Origin: an uncultured Phascolarctobacterium sp.
GTDB lineage: Bacteria > Bacillota > Negativicutes > Acidaminococcales > Acidaminococcaceae
Direction of reading: 5' to 3'
Length of the DNA stretch: 64,000 bases
Assembly (NCBI RefSeq): GCF_900753045.1
Contig: NZ_CAADXO010000017.1
Span: 10,236-74,235, forward strand
Below, piece after piece: positions 54,614-62,894 of this stretch (position 1 is the first letter of the stretch; every line of letters starts with the position of its first letter). The notes beneath the pieces were generated by a model. It worked only from the letters and a program-made list of their open reading frames with translations. It was not told the origin of the DNA and searched no databases. The position numbers and the translations under genes were made by a program.

Positions 54614-55543
54614 TTATTCCTGATATACAACGCCCTGCAGAGAAGTATCATCAGCAGTCTGTACAAAGGTTTCACAGCCAACCGGAATAGTTACGCTGTT
54701 GCCCTTGACAAAGGCACCGCCAACCAGGCCCACAGGACCAAGGATAATCATGCCGCCAATAGCAGCTCCTGCTGCACCGGCAATGCTTTCAGCCTTTTGT
54801 TTAGCCAGCTCGCCTACAGTAATGGGAATCTTGGTTCCGTCCACACCATAGATGCAGGTAAAGTCAATATCGATGCGGCCATCCTTACCGAAAATACCGG
54901 GTTGAACAACCTTTTTCACCTCACCGACACCTGTTGCACCCTTCGGCAGCACCAGTACGTCGTTTACATACAGGTTATCCGCTGCTTTAAAATGCACTAC
55001 ATCACCCTGACGGCTCATTTTAGTGCTCAGCTCAGAGGTAAAAGCAATTTTAAAAACAGAATCCTTCGGAAGCACAACCTGCTGTACAGGAACATTACCG
55101 TCAGTATAAGAAGCAAGCTTCAGCAAACTTTCCAGACGACCGCTCAAAGAACCTGTCTGGTTCTGACCGTAAAGCAGCTTTTCCGTAGCTTCAATACGGT
55201 TTTTTGCAGCGCCGCCGGACATGCTTTCGTTCATTTTCCATTCTACCACATTCAGTTTGGTAGCAAAGGAAGCTTCACCGTTATCAGGAGTGCCCTCCAG
55301 ATAATCGTACATATTATCAACACGGGTTATAATAGCATCGCTGGTAATAGTCCCGTAAACATCATCTTCCAGACTATCCATACGCTGCAGCAAAGAGCCG
55401 CTCTGCTCCGTACCATAGAGCATTTTTTCCATAGCACCGATTTTGTCTGCCATAGGCATGGCAGAATCAGCAGCAAAGCTGGGAATTACTGTAGTAAAGC
55501 AAAAGATAAAGGTCAACAATAAAGTTGCAAGCTGTTTTTTCAA
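54614..55543 (-). CDS. Exported protein with internal repeats, unknown function
   Basis: 309 residues, TTG start at 55543 with GGAGGT seven bases upstream. Signal peptide ending near PSFAADS. Two or three copies of an EKMLYGTEQSGSLLQRMDSLE-like unit (near 38-60 and 120-140; the second reads EKLLYGQNQTGSLSGRLESL) make a helical N-terminal half. The C-terminal half is beta-rich (VVLPKDSVFKIAFTSELS) with a glycine-rich hydrophobic segment (AAGAAIGGMIILGPVGLVGG). Probably periplasmic or outer-membrane associated. Confidence 0.75.
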   Translation of the reverse strand: MKKQLATLLLTFIFCFTTVIPSFAADSAMPMADKIGAMEKMLYGTEQSGSLLQRMDSLEDDVYGTITSDAIITRVDNMYDYLEGTPDNGEASFATKLNVVEWKMNESMSGGAAKNRIEATEKLLYGQNQTGSLSGRLESLLKLASYTDGNVPVQQVVLPKDSVFKIAFTSELSTKMSRQGDVVHFKAADNLYVNDVLVLPKGATGVGEVKKVVQPGIFGKDGRIDIDFTCIYGVDGTKIPITVGELAKQKAESIAGAAGAAIGGMIILGPVGLVGGAFVKGNSVTIPVGCETFVQTADDTSLQGVVYQE

Positions 55544-55594
55544 TTTTCTTACCTCCAATCAGAGCTATATATTTTTATTATAGCATGTTTTACC

Positions 55595-55630
55595 TAAAAA
55601 AAACAGAGGTTCTATTCTGAACCTCTGCTT
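55595..55630 (-). terminator. Terminator after the DUF535 gene
   Basis: Stem CAGAGGTTC/GAACCTCTG followed by eight T on the minus strand. Confidence 0.88.
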
Positions 55631-55719
55631 TAGCCAATGTAAAATTTGTATAGTTTGTTACTATAAATAATATTACAGACAGCTTTTGTGCCTATATCAC
55701 AAAGCAAACAAGTAATTTT

Positions 55720-56625
55720 TTATTTCTTGTAGCTGTCAACGGCAGCCTTAACAGCAGCCTTCATTTCATCCATTTTGGCAAAACGACGACGATGCTGTGC
55801 TCTTTTGGACGGCTTCAGCTCCTCCATGGATTTGCGGTGTTCCGCAGTCGGCATAATGTAGAAGCGGCGATCGGAACAGATAACACCCTCGCACTCCTGC
55901 CAGAAGGCACCGAAATCAGTCTTCAGCTTACGGTCTACACGCACATGATTCATTGCGTAATAACCGTCATTAGTAACAGCGAAAATATTTTCAATGCCTA
56001 TAGCCTTAGCAAAGCAGCGCAGACCATAGAACATAAGATTTTTGGTACGATAGCCGAAGAAAGCCTTCGTCATGCCCTTAATCAGTTCATTACCGTTCTG
56101 CGGTCCCTGCAGCGCACCGATATAAATAACATTCTTGCCGTCTGTTTTATTTTTTGCCAGCCAGAACATGATCTGGTATAAAGGCTCGCCTTCATAGAAT
56201 AAAGCCAGAGACATGCAGCCTTCCTTGCGTTGGCCGGCATGAAACCACAGCTGCAGCGTCAGCGGTCTGTCATCGTAGGAATCCTCCCACAGCTGCACCC
56301 TTTCTCCCTTGCTGTATAATTTATCCATAAGCTCCGGCTTAAACAGCTCTTCCATAATCAGCAGATGATTTTGCACCAGCTCTACACGTTCATCCCAAGT
56401 TGAGCCTTTATAAAAAAACGCTCTGGTAGTCTGTTCCAAAAGCGCAGGTGCTCCCTGCAGCCAAGCCTGACGCTTGCTATTCGCAGCAAAAAACTGCAGC
56501 AGTTCGTCAACCTTGCCGCTATGCATAGCGCAACGCGCACGGAAAACAACATAGCGCTTCATTTCCTTCAAAATATGTATCTTATATAAGCTTTTACCGA
56601 CATATTCTAAAATATTCTTGTCCAT
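55720..56625 (-). CDS. DUF535 (VirK/YbjX-like) protein
   Basis: 301 residues, no signal peptide. DUF535 features: PLTLQLWFHAGQRKEGCMSLALFYEGEPLYQIMFWL near 117-150, YIGALQGPQN near 165, and GLRCFAKAIGIENIFAVTNDGYY. The family includes VirK and YbjX, linked to envelope or lipid A phenotypes in enterobacteria. Position next to LPS genes agrees. Confidence 0.82.
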   Translation of the reverse strand: MDKNILEYVGKSLYKIHILKEMKRYVVFRARCAMHSGKVDELLQFFAANSKRQAWLQGAPALLEQTTRAFFYKGSTWDERVELVQNHLLIMEELFKPELMDKLYSKGERVQLWEDSYDDRPLTLQLWFHAGQRKEGCMSLALFYEGEPLYQIMFWLAKNKTDGKNVIYIGALQGPQNGNELIKGMTKAFFGYRTKNLMFYGLRCFAKAIGIENIFAVTNDGYYAMNHVRVDRKLKTDFGAFWQECEGVICSDRRFYIMPTAEHRKSMEELKPSKRAQHRRRFAKMDEMKAAVKAAVDSYKK

Positions 56626-56695
56626 CAGTTACCTCTAGAAATATTATAATTATCTATATTATAGCATAGTTCAGAATGATAAGCATCAAGCATTC

Positions 56696-56724
56696 TTGCT
56701 AAAAATATGTTTATGTGTTAAAAT
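56696..56724 (+). promoter_or_regulatory. Toxin promoter, locus C
   Basis: TTGCTA (56696-56701), 17 bases, TAAAAT (56719-56724). The 5' leader is ~60 nt and contains the GACAACCG...TTGCC hairpin. Confidence 0.7.
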
Positions 56725-56788
56725 CTTTATGACAACCGTTTTACAGGGTGGTATTGCCTTCATTCACTTAAGAATGGAGGTGATGTCT

Positions 56789-56875
56789 ATGGTATATTTT
56801 ACATTCCAGGATCTTATGATTTTCGGTATGTTTATACTGGCATTGCTGACGTTCATTTTTCAGAACCGAAAGTAA
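56789..56875 (+). CDS. Holin-like type I toxin (28 aa), locus C
   Basis: 28 residues: FQDLMIFGMF, then ILALLTFIFQ and the basic end NRK. GGAGG eight bases before the ATG. Nearly the same as the peptides at 35163-35249 and 58688-58774. Here the toxin is on the plus strand and the antitoxin RNA comes from the minus strand. Confidence 0.87.
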   Translation: MVYFTFQDLMIFGMFILALLTFIFQNRK

Positions 56876-56883
56876 ATCGCACA

Positions 56884-57012
56884 TAGAAAAACCGCCTCTG
56901 TAATTTACCAGATTCCGAGGCGGCTCTTCAAGTCAATTCAACTGGCAACCCACCTTTGCGGGCGGTTGTCTTTTTCTATATTTAATATATCACATTCATA
57001 CTATTTTTTCAA
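56884..57012 (-). ncRNA. Type I antitoxin RNA, locus C (promoter and RNA)
   Basis: Minus-strand TTGAAA (57007-57012), 17 bases, TATATT (56984-56989). RNA ~56977-56884 with the CCGCCCGCAAAGGTGGG hairpin and terminator CCGCCTC.../GAGGCGG plus T5, ending nine bases past the toxin stop. The promoter lies just beyond the 3' end of thiC. Confidence 0.8.
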
Positions 57013-57020
57013 GTAATGAC

Positions 57021-58322
57021 TCAGTGCTTTCTCATATGCTCTTCGAGATACTGACCGACAATTTTAACAGCGCAGTAATCGCCGCACATGGAGCAAGCCT
57101 CATCATCGGATTTGTTCTTGCGGCAGCGATATTCCTTAGCCTTTACCGGGTCGATAGCCAGATCAAGCTGAGCCGGCCAATCAAGAACCTTACGTGCTCT
57201 TGCCATCTTCAGGTCCCACTCCCATGCCTGCTTGTTGCCGTTAGCCAAATCAGCGGCATGCGCAGCGATACGGGTAGCGATTACGCCCTCACGTACATCA
57301 TTTAAATCAGGCAGGCCCAAATGCTCGGCCGGAGTTACGTAGCACAGGAAGTTAGCACCGCTGACAGCGGCAAGAGTACCGCCGATAGCACTGGTAATAT
57401 GGTCATAGCCGGGAGCAACGTCTGTTACAAGAGGTCCGAGCACATAGAACGGTGCGCCGTGGCACAGGCGTTTTTGCAGTTGCATGTTGGCAGCAATCTG
57501 GTTGTAGGGCACGTGGCCGGGGCCTTCTACCATAACCTGTACACCCTTATCCCAAGCGCGCTGTGTCAATTCGCCCAAGTTCAGCAGCTCCTGAATCTGC
57601 GCTCTGTCGGTAGCATCAGCAATACAGCCGGGACGCAAGCCATCGCCAAGGCTGATAGTTACATCATATTCGGCACAGATATCAAGAATTTCATCATAGT
57701 ATTCGTACAGCGGATTTTCTGCTTCATTGTGCAGCATCCAGCCGGTGATAAAGCTGCCGCCGCGGCTGACAACATCCATCTCACGGCCTTCGTCAATGAG
57801 TGCTTTCAGCACATTTTTGTTAATGCCGCAATGAATTGTCATGAAGTCGGCGCCATCTGCAGCCTGTTGGCGAATAACATCGAAAATATCTTCCTTAGTC
57901 ATCTCAACCACTGCGCCACGCTTCTTAATGGTTTCTACAGTTACCTGATACATCGGTACAGTGCCAACCATTACGGTAGATGCCGCAATAATTGCCTGAC
58001 GGGAAGCACTGATATTGTTGCCGGTAGAAAGATCCATAACAGAATCCGCACCTGCGTCAATAGCAGCCTGCAGTTTTGCCAACTCCGGTTCCGGATCAGG
58101 ATAGCTGCTGGAGGTACCGATGTTAGCGTTAACCTTTACAGTAAGGCCGGTACCTACACCACGCGGGATAATATTTTTATGATTGATGTTACAGGGAATA
58201 GCAATAGTACCGTTTGCTACGCCTTCGCGAATAAACTCCGCAGTTACATGCTCCTGCTCTGCTACAATTTTCATTGCTTCGCTAATCACACCTTGGCGTG
58301 CTAATTGCATTTGTGTTGCCAT
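57021..58322 (-). CDS. thiC: Phosphomethylpyrimidine synthase ThiC
   Basis: 433 residues, the short bacterial form. Features: VNANIGTSSSYPDPEPEL near 63, IHCGIN near 152, SRGGSF, GDGLRPGCIADATD, EGPGHVPYNQI, and the radical-SAM cluster CSMCGDYC (CxxCx4C) near 413. Converts AIR to HMP-phosphate in thiamine synthesis. Monocistronic here, under a TPP riboswitch. Confidence 0.96.
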   Translation of the reverse strand: MATQMQLARQGVISEAMKIVAEQEHVTAEFIREGVANGTIAIPCNINHKNIIPRGVGTGLTVKVNANIGTSSSYPDPEPELAKLQAAIDAGADSVMDLSTGNNISASRQAIIAASTVMVGTVPMYQVTVETIKKRGAVVEMTKEDIFDVIRQQAADGADFMTIHCGINKNVLKALIDEGREMDVVSRGGSFITGWMLHNEAENPLYEYYDEILDICAEYDVTISLGDGLRPGCIADATDRAQIQELLNLGELTQRAWDKGVQVMVEGPGHVPYNQIAANMQLQKRLCHGAPFYVLGPLVTDVAPGYDHITSAIGGTLAAVSGANFLCYVTPAEHLGLPDLNDVREGVIATRIAAHAADLANGNKQAWEWDLKMARARKVLDWPAQLDLAIDPVKAKEYRCRKNKSDDEACSMCGDYCAVKIVGQYLEEHMRKH

Positions 58323-58344
58323 ATTTTTTCCTCCTTAATAATTA

Positions 58345-58482
58345 AAAGACCGCCTTCCTGTCGGAAAGCGGTTGAATTGTCTTTTTGCAGAAATCTGCTC
58401 GCTTTCCTACGCTGGTTTTAACCAGATTCAGGTTCAAAGGGTCGAACGTCAGTCCTCTCAGCAAAATGCGCCCCTAGCGGTT
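58345..58482 (-). ncRNA. TPP riboswitch with terminator, upstream of thiC
   Basis: Aptamer on the minus strand at ~58482-58399: GGGGCGC, CTGAGAGG, GACCCTTTGAACCTGA, CTGGTTAAAACCAGCGTAGGAAAG. A terminator follows (ACCGCTTTCC/GGAAGGCGGT, T4; ~58372-58345), so TPP binding should stop transcription before thiC. Confidence 0.95.
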
Positions 58483-58549
58483 ACGTTATTTTGTTTACAT
58501 GCTTACTTTAACATGAACAGCGAAAATACGCAAGTTAAATATGCACAAC

Positions 58550-58676
58550 TTGCAAAAAAACTGGCAGTGTGCTATATTATAAATAGAAAAGACAACCGCC
58601 CACAAGGTGGGTTGCCTTTAGTAGTTTTTGTGGATTGAAAGCCACCCCGCTACCGGCAAGTTTTGGGGTGGTTTTC
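58550..58676 (+). ncRNA. Type I antitoxin RNA, locus D (promoter and RNA)
   Basis: TTGCAA (58550-58555), 17 bases, TATATT (58573-58578). RNA ~58586-58676: 5' hairpin CCGCCCACAAGGTGGG and terminator CCACCCC/GGGGTGG plus T4. Ends 12 bases past the toxin stop on the other strand. Confidence 0.8.
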
Positions 58677-58687
58677 TTATGTCTGGA

Positions 58688-58774
58688 TTATTTGTTAAAC
58701 TGAAATATAAATGTCAGCAACGCCAGAATAAATACGCCAAAAGCCATAAGATCTTTAAAGTCGTACTTTTTCAT
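58688..58774 (-). CDS. Holin-like type I toxin (28 aa), locus D
   Basis: 28 residues: MKKYDFKDLMAFGVF, then ILALLTFIFQ, ending FNK. GGAGGTGAT before the ATG. The N-terminus differs from loci B and C, but the membrane helix is the same. Confidence 0.87.
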   Translation of the reverse strand: MKKYDFKDLMAFGVFILALLTFIFQFNK

Positions 58775-58933
58775 AAGCATCACCTCCATTCTATAAAAGA
58801 AATGGAAGGCAATCCCACCCTGCAAGTGGTTCGCACCAAGTCAATCGATGCTATCACCTGGAGTGCATTAGCCAATCAGCTTTATCCTTCGGACTTGCTT
58901 CTTGAATGCGCTCGCAACACGGTTGTCAAAATC

Positions 58934-58962
58934 ATTTTATCACATAAACAAATTTTTAGCAA
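58934..58962 (-). promoter_or_regulatory. Toxin promoter, locus D
   Basis: Minus-strand TTGCTA (58957-58962), 17 bases, TAAAAT (58934-58939), identical boxes to locus C. The leader to the ATG is ~150 nt. Confidence 0.7.
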
Positions 58963-59029
58963 TACTCTGTAACCTACGTTACAAATCCACTAAAAAAAAT
59001 GTATACACAAAAAATCTTTCCCAAAACAC

Positions 59030-59057
59030 TTGACTCTAAAAACAGGCGTGCTATAAT
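59030..59057 (+). promoter_or_regulatory. Promoter of the serine operon
   Basis: TTGACT (59030-59035), 16 bases, TATAAT (59052-59057), just before the T-box. Confidence 0.8.
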
Positions 59058-59063
59058 CATCTA

Positions 59064-59382
59064 CAAATCACATTACGCAACGCAATGATGGAGAAGCAAT
59101 GTGCAGGTCTTTTCAGAAAGCTGGCGGTTGATGCAAGGCAGCAGCGAAGCACACTAGTTCCGCTCCGAAGCGGCAAATGACGAATTTGACGGGTGCGCCC
59201 GATACAGCGTTCAAAGTTGGCCATAGGCAAATTGGGTGGCACCGCGAGCAGTCCTCGTCCCAAGATAGGGATGAAGGGCTTATTTTTTTAGGTGAAGCAA
59301 TTCTGCAATGGCAATTTGGGTGGTACCGCGAGATAAAGGCAAGCTCGTCCCAAAGGGATGTGCTTGCCTTATTTATTTTTAG
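59064..59382 (+). ncRNA. Serine T-box leader with two antiterminator/terminator modules
   Basis: One stem I: paired segments GGAG/CTCC and ATGTGC/GCACA enclose CTAGTTCCG, placing Ser codon TCC at 59159-59161 (AGT just before it is also Ser). T-box sequence 1 is GGGTGGCACCGCG (59234-59246), with terminator and T7 at 59249-59289. T-box sequence 2 is GGGTGGTACCGCG (59318-59330), with terminator GGCAAGC/GCTTGCC and T-run at 59338-59380. No second stem I fits in the ~28 bases between the modules. Confidence 0.9.
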
Positions 59383-59399
59383 GAAGAAGGAAAGAATAT

Positions 59400-60473
59400 A
59401 TGAAAAGAGCATATAACTTCAACGCCGGTCCCTCCGCTATGCCGCTCGAGGTACTACTGGAAGCGCAGGAGGAGTTCTTAAACTACAAAAACACCGGCAT
59501 GAGCATCATTGAAATGAGCCACCGCAGCAATGAATATGCTGCCCTGCATGCAGAAACAAAACAGCTGCTGCGTGAGCTGATGGAAATCCCTGAGGATTAC
59601 GAGATTATGTTTATCCAGGGCGGCGGCAGTACCCAATTCTTAATGACGGCTGCTAATTTCCACACTAAAAAATACGCTGCTTATGTCAACACCGGCGTCT
59701 GGGCCAAGAAGGCTATGGCGGAAGGAAAATTCTACGGCGAGGTTTACGAGGCAGCTACCAGCGCTGATAAGAACCACAGCTACATTCCGCAGGAGTTCAC
59801 ACTCCGCCCCGATACTTCTTATGTACACCTTACAGCCAACAACACGATTTACGGAACCGAGTACAAGGATTTCCCCAAGTTCGACGTTCCCGTTATCTGC
59901 GATATGTCCAGTGACATTCTTTCGCGCAAGGTGAACGTTAAGGATTTTGATCTTATCTACGCAGGAGCGCAAAAGAACCTTGGTCCTGCAGGCGTAGTTA
60001 TCGTCATCGCCAAGAAAAGCTTTTTGGCAACAGCGCGTGAGGAACTGCCGACGATGCTGAAATACAGCACCTTCGCCAATAACGATTCTTTGTATAATAC
60101 GCCGCCTGTCTTTGCCATTTATATGGTTAACAAAACTCTGCACTGGATTAAAAAGCAGGGTGGCGTAAATGCTATTGCCAAGAATAATGCAGCGAAGGCT
60201 AAGCTCATATATGACGTTATCGACAACAGCAATGGTTTTTACAAGGGCCATGCTGTTCCCGAGGCTCGCAGCAACATGAATATCACCTTTAATCTGGCTA
60301 CGCCGGAAATGGAGAAGGATTTTGTAGCTAAGGGCAAGGCTGCAGGCTTCGTCGGCATCGGCGGTCATCGTCTTGTCGGCGGCTGCCGCGCCAGTGCCTA
60401 TAATGCTGTGCCGCTGGAGGCCTGCAAGGCTTTAGCAGAGTTTATGGAAGAATATATGAAGGAAAACAAATAA
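59400..60473 (+). CDS. serC: Phosphoserine aminotransferase
   Basis: 357 residues from ATG at 59400. YNFNAGPSAMPLEVL opens the protein; SHRSNEY near 43, the GGGSTQFLM segment near 75, and the PLP lysine in YAGAQKNLGPAG near 193. Ends with GGHRLVGGCRASAYNAV. Converts 3-phosphohydroxypyruvate and glutamate to phosphoserine. First gene after the T-box. Confidence 0.96.
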   Translation: MKRAYNFNAGPSAMPLEVLLEAQEEFLNYKNTGMSIIEMSHRSNEYAALHAETKQLLRELMEIPEDYEIMFIQGGGSTQFLMTAANFHTKKYAAYVNTGVWAKKAMAEGKFYGEVYEAATSADKNHSYIPQEFTLRPDTSYVHLTANNTIYGTEYKDFPKFDVPVICDMSSDILSRKVNVKDFDLIYAGAQKNLGPAGVVIVIAKKSFLATAREELPTMLKYSTFANNDSLYNTPPVFAIYMVNKTLHWIKKQGGVNAIAKNNAAKAKLIYDVIDNSNGFYKGHAVPEARSNMNITFNLATPEMEKDFVAKGKAAGFVGIGGHRLVGGCRASAYNAVPLEACKALAEFMEEYMKENK

Positions 60474-60490
60474 TAGGAGGATAAATCACC

Positions 60491-62077
60491 ATGAAAATTT
60501 TTGTCAGCAACGATATCAGCGAAAAAGGCGTAGCTCTGCTGCGCGAACACTTTGATGTAGATGTAATGCCCAACATGAAGCCGGAGGAGCTTATCAAGGT
60601 TATCAACAATTACGATGGTCTGGTAACCCGCAGCATGACCAAGGTAACCAAAGAGGTTATCGAAGCATCCACCCGTCTGAAGGTTATCGGCCGTGCCGGC
60701 GTTGGTGTTGATAACATCGACATCCCCGCCGCTACCGCTAAAGGCATCGTCGTACTCAACACCCCGGAAGGCAATACCATGGCTGCTACCGAGCACACCG
60801 TTGCTATGATGATGGCTATGACTCGTCACATTCCGCAGGCACATCAATCCATTCAGGAAGGTAAATGGGACCGCAAATCCTTTGACGGCATTCAGGTACA
60901 GGGCAAAACTCTTGGTATCATCGGCGTCGGCCGTATCGGCAGCCGTGTTGCCAAACGTATGCAGGCTATGGAAATGACCACCATTGGTTACGACCCGTAT
61001 ATTACCGAAGAACGTGCGCATCAGGTTGGCGTTGAGCTGGTTGATTTTGATACTCTGCTGGCTAAATCCGATTACATCACCATCCACACTCCGCTCACCA
61101 AAGAAACGGAAAAAATGCTGAACGCCGAAGCTATTGCTAAAATGAAGGACGGCGTGCGTATCGTTAACTGCGCCCGTGGCGGCTGCATGGATCCCGAAGC
61201 TATTGCCGAAGGCGTAAAATCCGGTAAAATTGCCGGCGCTGCTATCGACGTTTATCCGACCGAACCGCTTACTAAAGAAAATAACCCCTTCCTGGGCCTG
61301 TTCAACGTTGTACAAACTCCGCATCTCGGTGCTTCCACCATCGAAGCACAAATCGGCGTAGCTGTTGACGTTGCTTACGGCGTAATTGATGCACTCGAAG
61401 GCCGTCCGGTTATGACCGCCGTTAATATGGCTCCCATTCCGAAAAGCGTGGCAACAGTTATCCAACCGTACTTCAAGCTGGCAGAGCGCATGGGCACTGT
61501 GGGCATCTATCTGGCAGACGGACCGATTAAGAGTGTTGAAGTTGAATACACCGGCGCACTTGCCGAAACCGAAACTCAGGCACTCACCACCGCCTTCCTC
61601 AAAGGCCTGCTGAACCCGATTCTGCAGGAGAGCGTTAACTTTGTCAATGCTCCCGGCATTGCCAAAAAACGCAATTTGGAGGTTAAAGAGGTTAAGGCTA
61701 ACAAGCCCGGTTACTTCACTACTGCTATCAATGTCAAAATTGCCACTGCCAAGGGTACACATAAAATCGAAGGTACCCTGTTCGACGGCAAGCAGCCTAA
61801 AATTGTCCAAATCGACCAATATCATGTTGACTTCAATCCCGAAGGCTACCTGCTGCTGGCACCGCACGTCAACAAGCCTAATATGATTGGCCAGATGGCT
61901 ACCATTTTGGGCAACGCCGGCATCAACATCAACGGCATGCAGGTTGGCAGCACTCCTAAATCCGACACCAACATTATGGCAATTGCTGTAGGCGACGACA
62001 TTCCGAACGATATTATGTTGCAGCTGCGCGGTGTTGAAGGCATTATTGACGTTAAACTCATCAACTGCGAAGGCTAA
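60491..62077 (+). CDS. serA: D-3-phosphoglycerate dehydrogenase (long form with ACT domain)
   Basis: 528 residues. NAD motif GIIGVGRIGSRVAKRM near 143, substrate/catalytic NCARGGCMD near 229 and HLGAST near 280, then the allosteric substrate-binding domain and a C-terminal ACT domain (ending GVEGIIDVKLINCEG). The ACT domain suggests feedback by serine in addition to T-box control. 17 bp after serC. Confidence 0.96.
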   Translation: MKIFVSNDISEKGVALLREHFDVDVMPNMKPEELIKVINNYDGLVTRSMTKVTKEVIEASTRLKVIGRAGVGVDNIDIPAATAKGIVVLNTPEGNTMAATEHTVAMMMAMTRHIPQAHQSIQEGKWDRKSFDGIQVQGKTLGIIGVGRIGSRVAKRMQAMEMTTIGYDPYITEERAHQVGVELVDFDTLLAKSDYITIHTPLTKETEKMLNAEAIAKMKDGVRIVNCARGGCMDPEAIAEGVKSGKIAGAAIDVYPTEPLTKENNPFLGLFNVVQTPHLGASTIEAQIGVAVDVAYGVIDALEGRPVMTAVNMAPIPKSVATVIQPYFKLAERMGTVGIYLADGPIKSVEVEYTGALAETETQALTTAFLKGLLNPILQESVNFVNAPGIAKKRNLEVKEVKANKPGYFTTAINVKIATAKGTHKIEGTLFDGKQPKIVQIDQYHVDFNPEGYLLLAPHVNKPNMIGQMATILGNAGININGMQVGSTPKSDTNIMAIAVGDDIPNDIMLQLRGVEGIIDVKLINCEG

Positions 62078-62107
62078 TCACTATATAATTTACAGCGAGG
62101 AAATTCT

Positions 62108-62746
62108 ATGAGAATAATTTTAGTCAGACACGGCGAAACAACCTGGAATATAGAAGGCAGATACCAAGGGCAGGAGGATACACCGCTAAGCGAACGTGGC
62201 CTGCGCCAAGGCCACCTGCTGGCCGAGGGCTTGCACCATATCCCTATTGATGTGTGCATCTCCAGCCCACTGCAGCGCTCCTACCAAACCTGCAAGTTCT
62301 GCGCCGATCTGCACAAGCTGCCGGTGGCGACAGATGAGCGCCTGCTGGAAATCAATCACGGCAGCTGGGAAGGCGTGCTGGCGCCGGAAATTGCCAAGCA
62401 ATTTCCGCAGGAGTTTGCCCTTTGGCACACCAAGCCGCACCTGGTACAGATGCCTGACGGAGGCGAAAGCCTGGAGGATGTACGCAAGCGTGCGCGCGTT
62501 GCCTTTGACGACTATGCAGAAAAATACGCCGACAAAACAGTGCTGGTTGCTGCACATGATGCAGTAAATAAGACGATTATCTGCGATTTGCTTGGCCTTG
62601 ATATGTCGCACTTCTGGCAGATTAAGCAGGACAACACCTGCATTAATGTGCTGGAATATAACGAAGGTGTTTGGCGTGTAGTGCTGCTGAACTCCACCAA
62701 TCATTTAGGCTTCCTGTTCAGCGGTATTGAGCAGGCCGGCCTGTAA
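62108..62746 (+). CDS. Histidine phosphatase; candidate phosphoserine phosphatase of the serine operon
   Basis: 212 residues. Catalytic RHG motif LVRHGETTWN (residues 5-14), second Arg in SSPLQRSYQT near 56, acid ELE-type LLEINHGSWEG near 80, and VAAHDAVNKTI with the second His near 153. The family includes phosphoglycerate mutases, CobC and metal-independent phosphoserine phosphatases. No SerB-type gene is in the operon, so this enzyme may supply the last step; that is inferred from context only. 30 bp after serA. Confidence 0.8.
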   Translation: MRIILVRHGETTWNIEGRYQGQEDTPLSERGLRQGHLLAEGLHHIPIDVCISSPLQRSYQTCKFCADLHKLPVATDERLLEINHGSWEGVLAPEIAKQFPQEFALWHTKPHLVQMPDGGESLEDVRKRARVAFDDYAEKYADKTVLVAAHDAVNKTIICDLLGLDMSHFWQIKQDNTCINVLEYNEGVWRVVLLNSTNHLGFLFSGIEQAGL

Positions 62747-62757
62747 TTCAACAAAGC

Positions 62758-62803
62758 AAAACTACCGTCCTGCGCAGCAAAGCTGCGAGGGCGGTAGTTT
62801 TTT
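62758..62803 (+). terminator. Terminator of the serine operon
   Basis: Long stem AAAACTACCG.CC/GG.CGGTAGTTTT followed by a T-run, 12 bases after the phosphatase stop. Confidence 0.92.
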
Positions 62804-62820
62804 ATCTTTCTTGCAACACA

Positions 62821-62852
62821 AAGCCCCCTCACCTTTCGGCGAGGGGGCCTTT
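62821..62852. terminator. GC-rich hairpin after the porin gene
   Basis: GCCCCCTCACC/GGCGAGGGGGC, flanked by short A/T runs; it would end the minus-strand porin transcript. Confidence 0.7.
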
Positions 62853-62894
62853 ATACGCGCGTGTATTATTTTATGTTACTTGCTAATCGTTAAA

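Noticed and set aside
60398..61867. 489-codon open frame opposite serA
   Set aside because: Antisense of a complete serA with ACT domain; composition is typical of a shadow frame and no motif is present.
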